5,634 nt of DNA from Calditrichia bacterium (GTDB lineage Bacteria > Calditrichota > Calditrichia > RBG-13-44-9), in contig JALXCH010000335.1 of the NCBI GenBank assembly GCA_026991005.1, forward strand, positions 1 to 5,634, written 5' to 3'. The notes below the pieces were generated by a model. It was given only the letters and a program-made list of their open reading frames with translations. It ran no database searches and was not told where the DNA came from. Positions within the stretch are counted from its first letter, which is position 1, and each line of letters begins with the position of its first letter. Positions 5,439 to 5,634 of this stretch are shown here, in pieces. Position numbers and translations under genes: made by a program.

Positions 5439-5634
5439 GCAACTTATTCTCCTTTTTCCGCCAGTCTTCCATGACCTTCACATAAAGTTCCAGGTACACC
5501 GGTCGCTCCAGAAACGCTTCAATCTCCTGACGCGCCAGTTCTCCCACCCGTTTCAGCGCCTGTCCTTTTTTCCCGATTAAAATTCCCTTTTGCGATATTC
5601 GTTCTACGTAAATGATGGCGCGGATGAAATCCTT
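5422..5634 (-). CDS. era: GTPase Era, C-terminal KH domain (cut by window edge)
   Basis: The last 70 residues of Era, an essential GTPase that binds the 3' end of 16S rRNA and assists maturation of the small ribosomal subunit; the G domain lies outside the window. What is visible is the type II KH domain and the C-terminal signature: [18 protein letters not shown] (residues 7-24 of the part seen), with the GKKG RNA-binding loop, followed by [16 protein letters not shown] and [24 protein letters not shown] at the end. The common form of the first motif is VERDSQKGI; here Ile replaces Asp, a mild variation. The LGY ending is the normal end of Era, so the stop is genuine. This gene is unrelated in function to its downstream neighbours and a hairpin at its stop codon may end its transcript. 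Confidence 0.95.
   Translation of the reverse strand, partial: KDFIRAIIYVERISQKGILIGKKGQALKRVGELARQEIEAFLERPVYLELYVKVMEDWRKKENKLRRLGY

Overview
This 5.6-kb window is a stretch of bacterial chromosome in which every convincing gene lies on the minus strand. Read in the direction of transcription (high to low coordinates) it holds: the C-terminal end of the GTPase Era (cut by the right edge); a 463-bp non-coding gap; a small polytopic membrane protein of unknown function; a 169-residue acidic helical protein of unknown function; a stand-alone response-regulator receiver domain; a 707-residue fused acetyl-CoA synthetase (ADP-forming) type acyl-CoA ligase; a 692-bp AT-rich non-coding gap with a dispersed-repeat-like palindrome; and the N-terminal part of an Rpn/PD-(D/E)XK family protein (cut by the left edge). 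No rRNA, tRNA, CRISPR array, insertion sequence or phage gene was seen.

The taxon cannot be fixed from the sequence alone. Clear Shine-Dalgarno sites, intermediate base composition, long AT-rich spacers, a fused bacterial ADP-forming acyl-CoA synthetase and a repeat of the 'GATTCTTC...CAGAATGACA' type fit a Gram-negative-like environmental lineage, for example Calditrichota or another FCB-group or candidate phylum. This is inference with low confidence.

The best supported functional unit is the pair receiver domain -> acyl-CoA ligase (3525 to 1021). The ligase's ribosome binding site overlaps the receiver's stop codon, and a reasonable sigma70-like promoter lies just upstream of the receiver. 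The two genes are therefore probably co-transcribed and translationally coupled. The ligase would make ATP by substrate-level phosphorylation while releasing acetate or another acid. The receiver has no output domain and must act through a partner protein. The two unknown genes upstream point the same way but are separated by gaps of 123 and 146 bp, so a four-gene transcript is possible but not shown.

I do not see strong evidence for a new defence, mobile or RNA-based system. The items most worth following up are the receiver/ligase coupling, the two uncharacterised proteins beside it, and the palindromic repeat in the left intergenic region.
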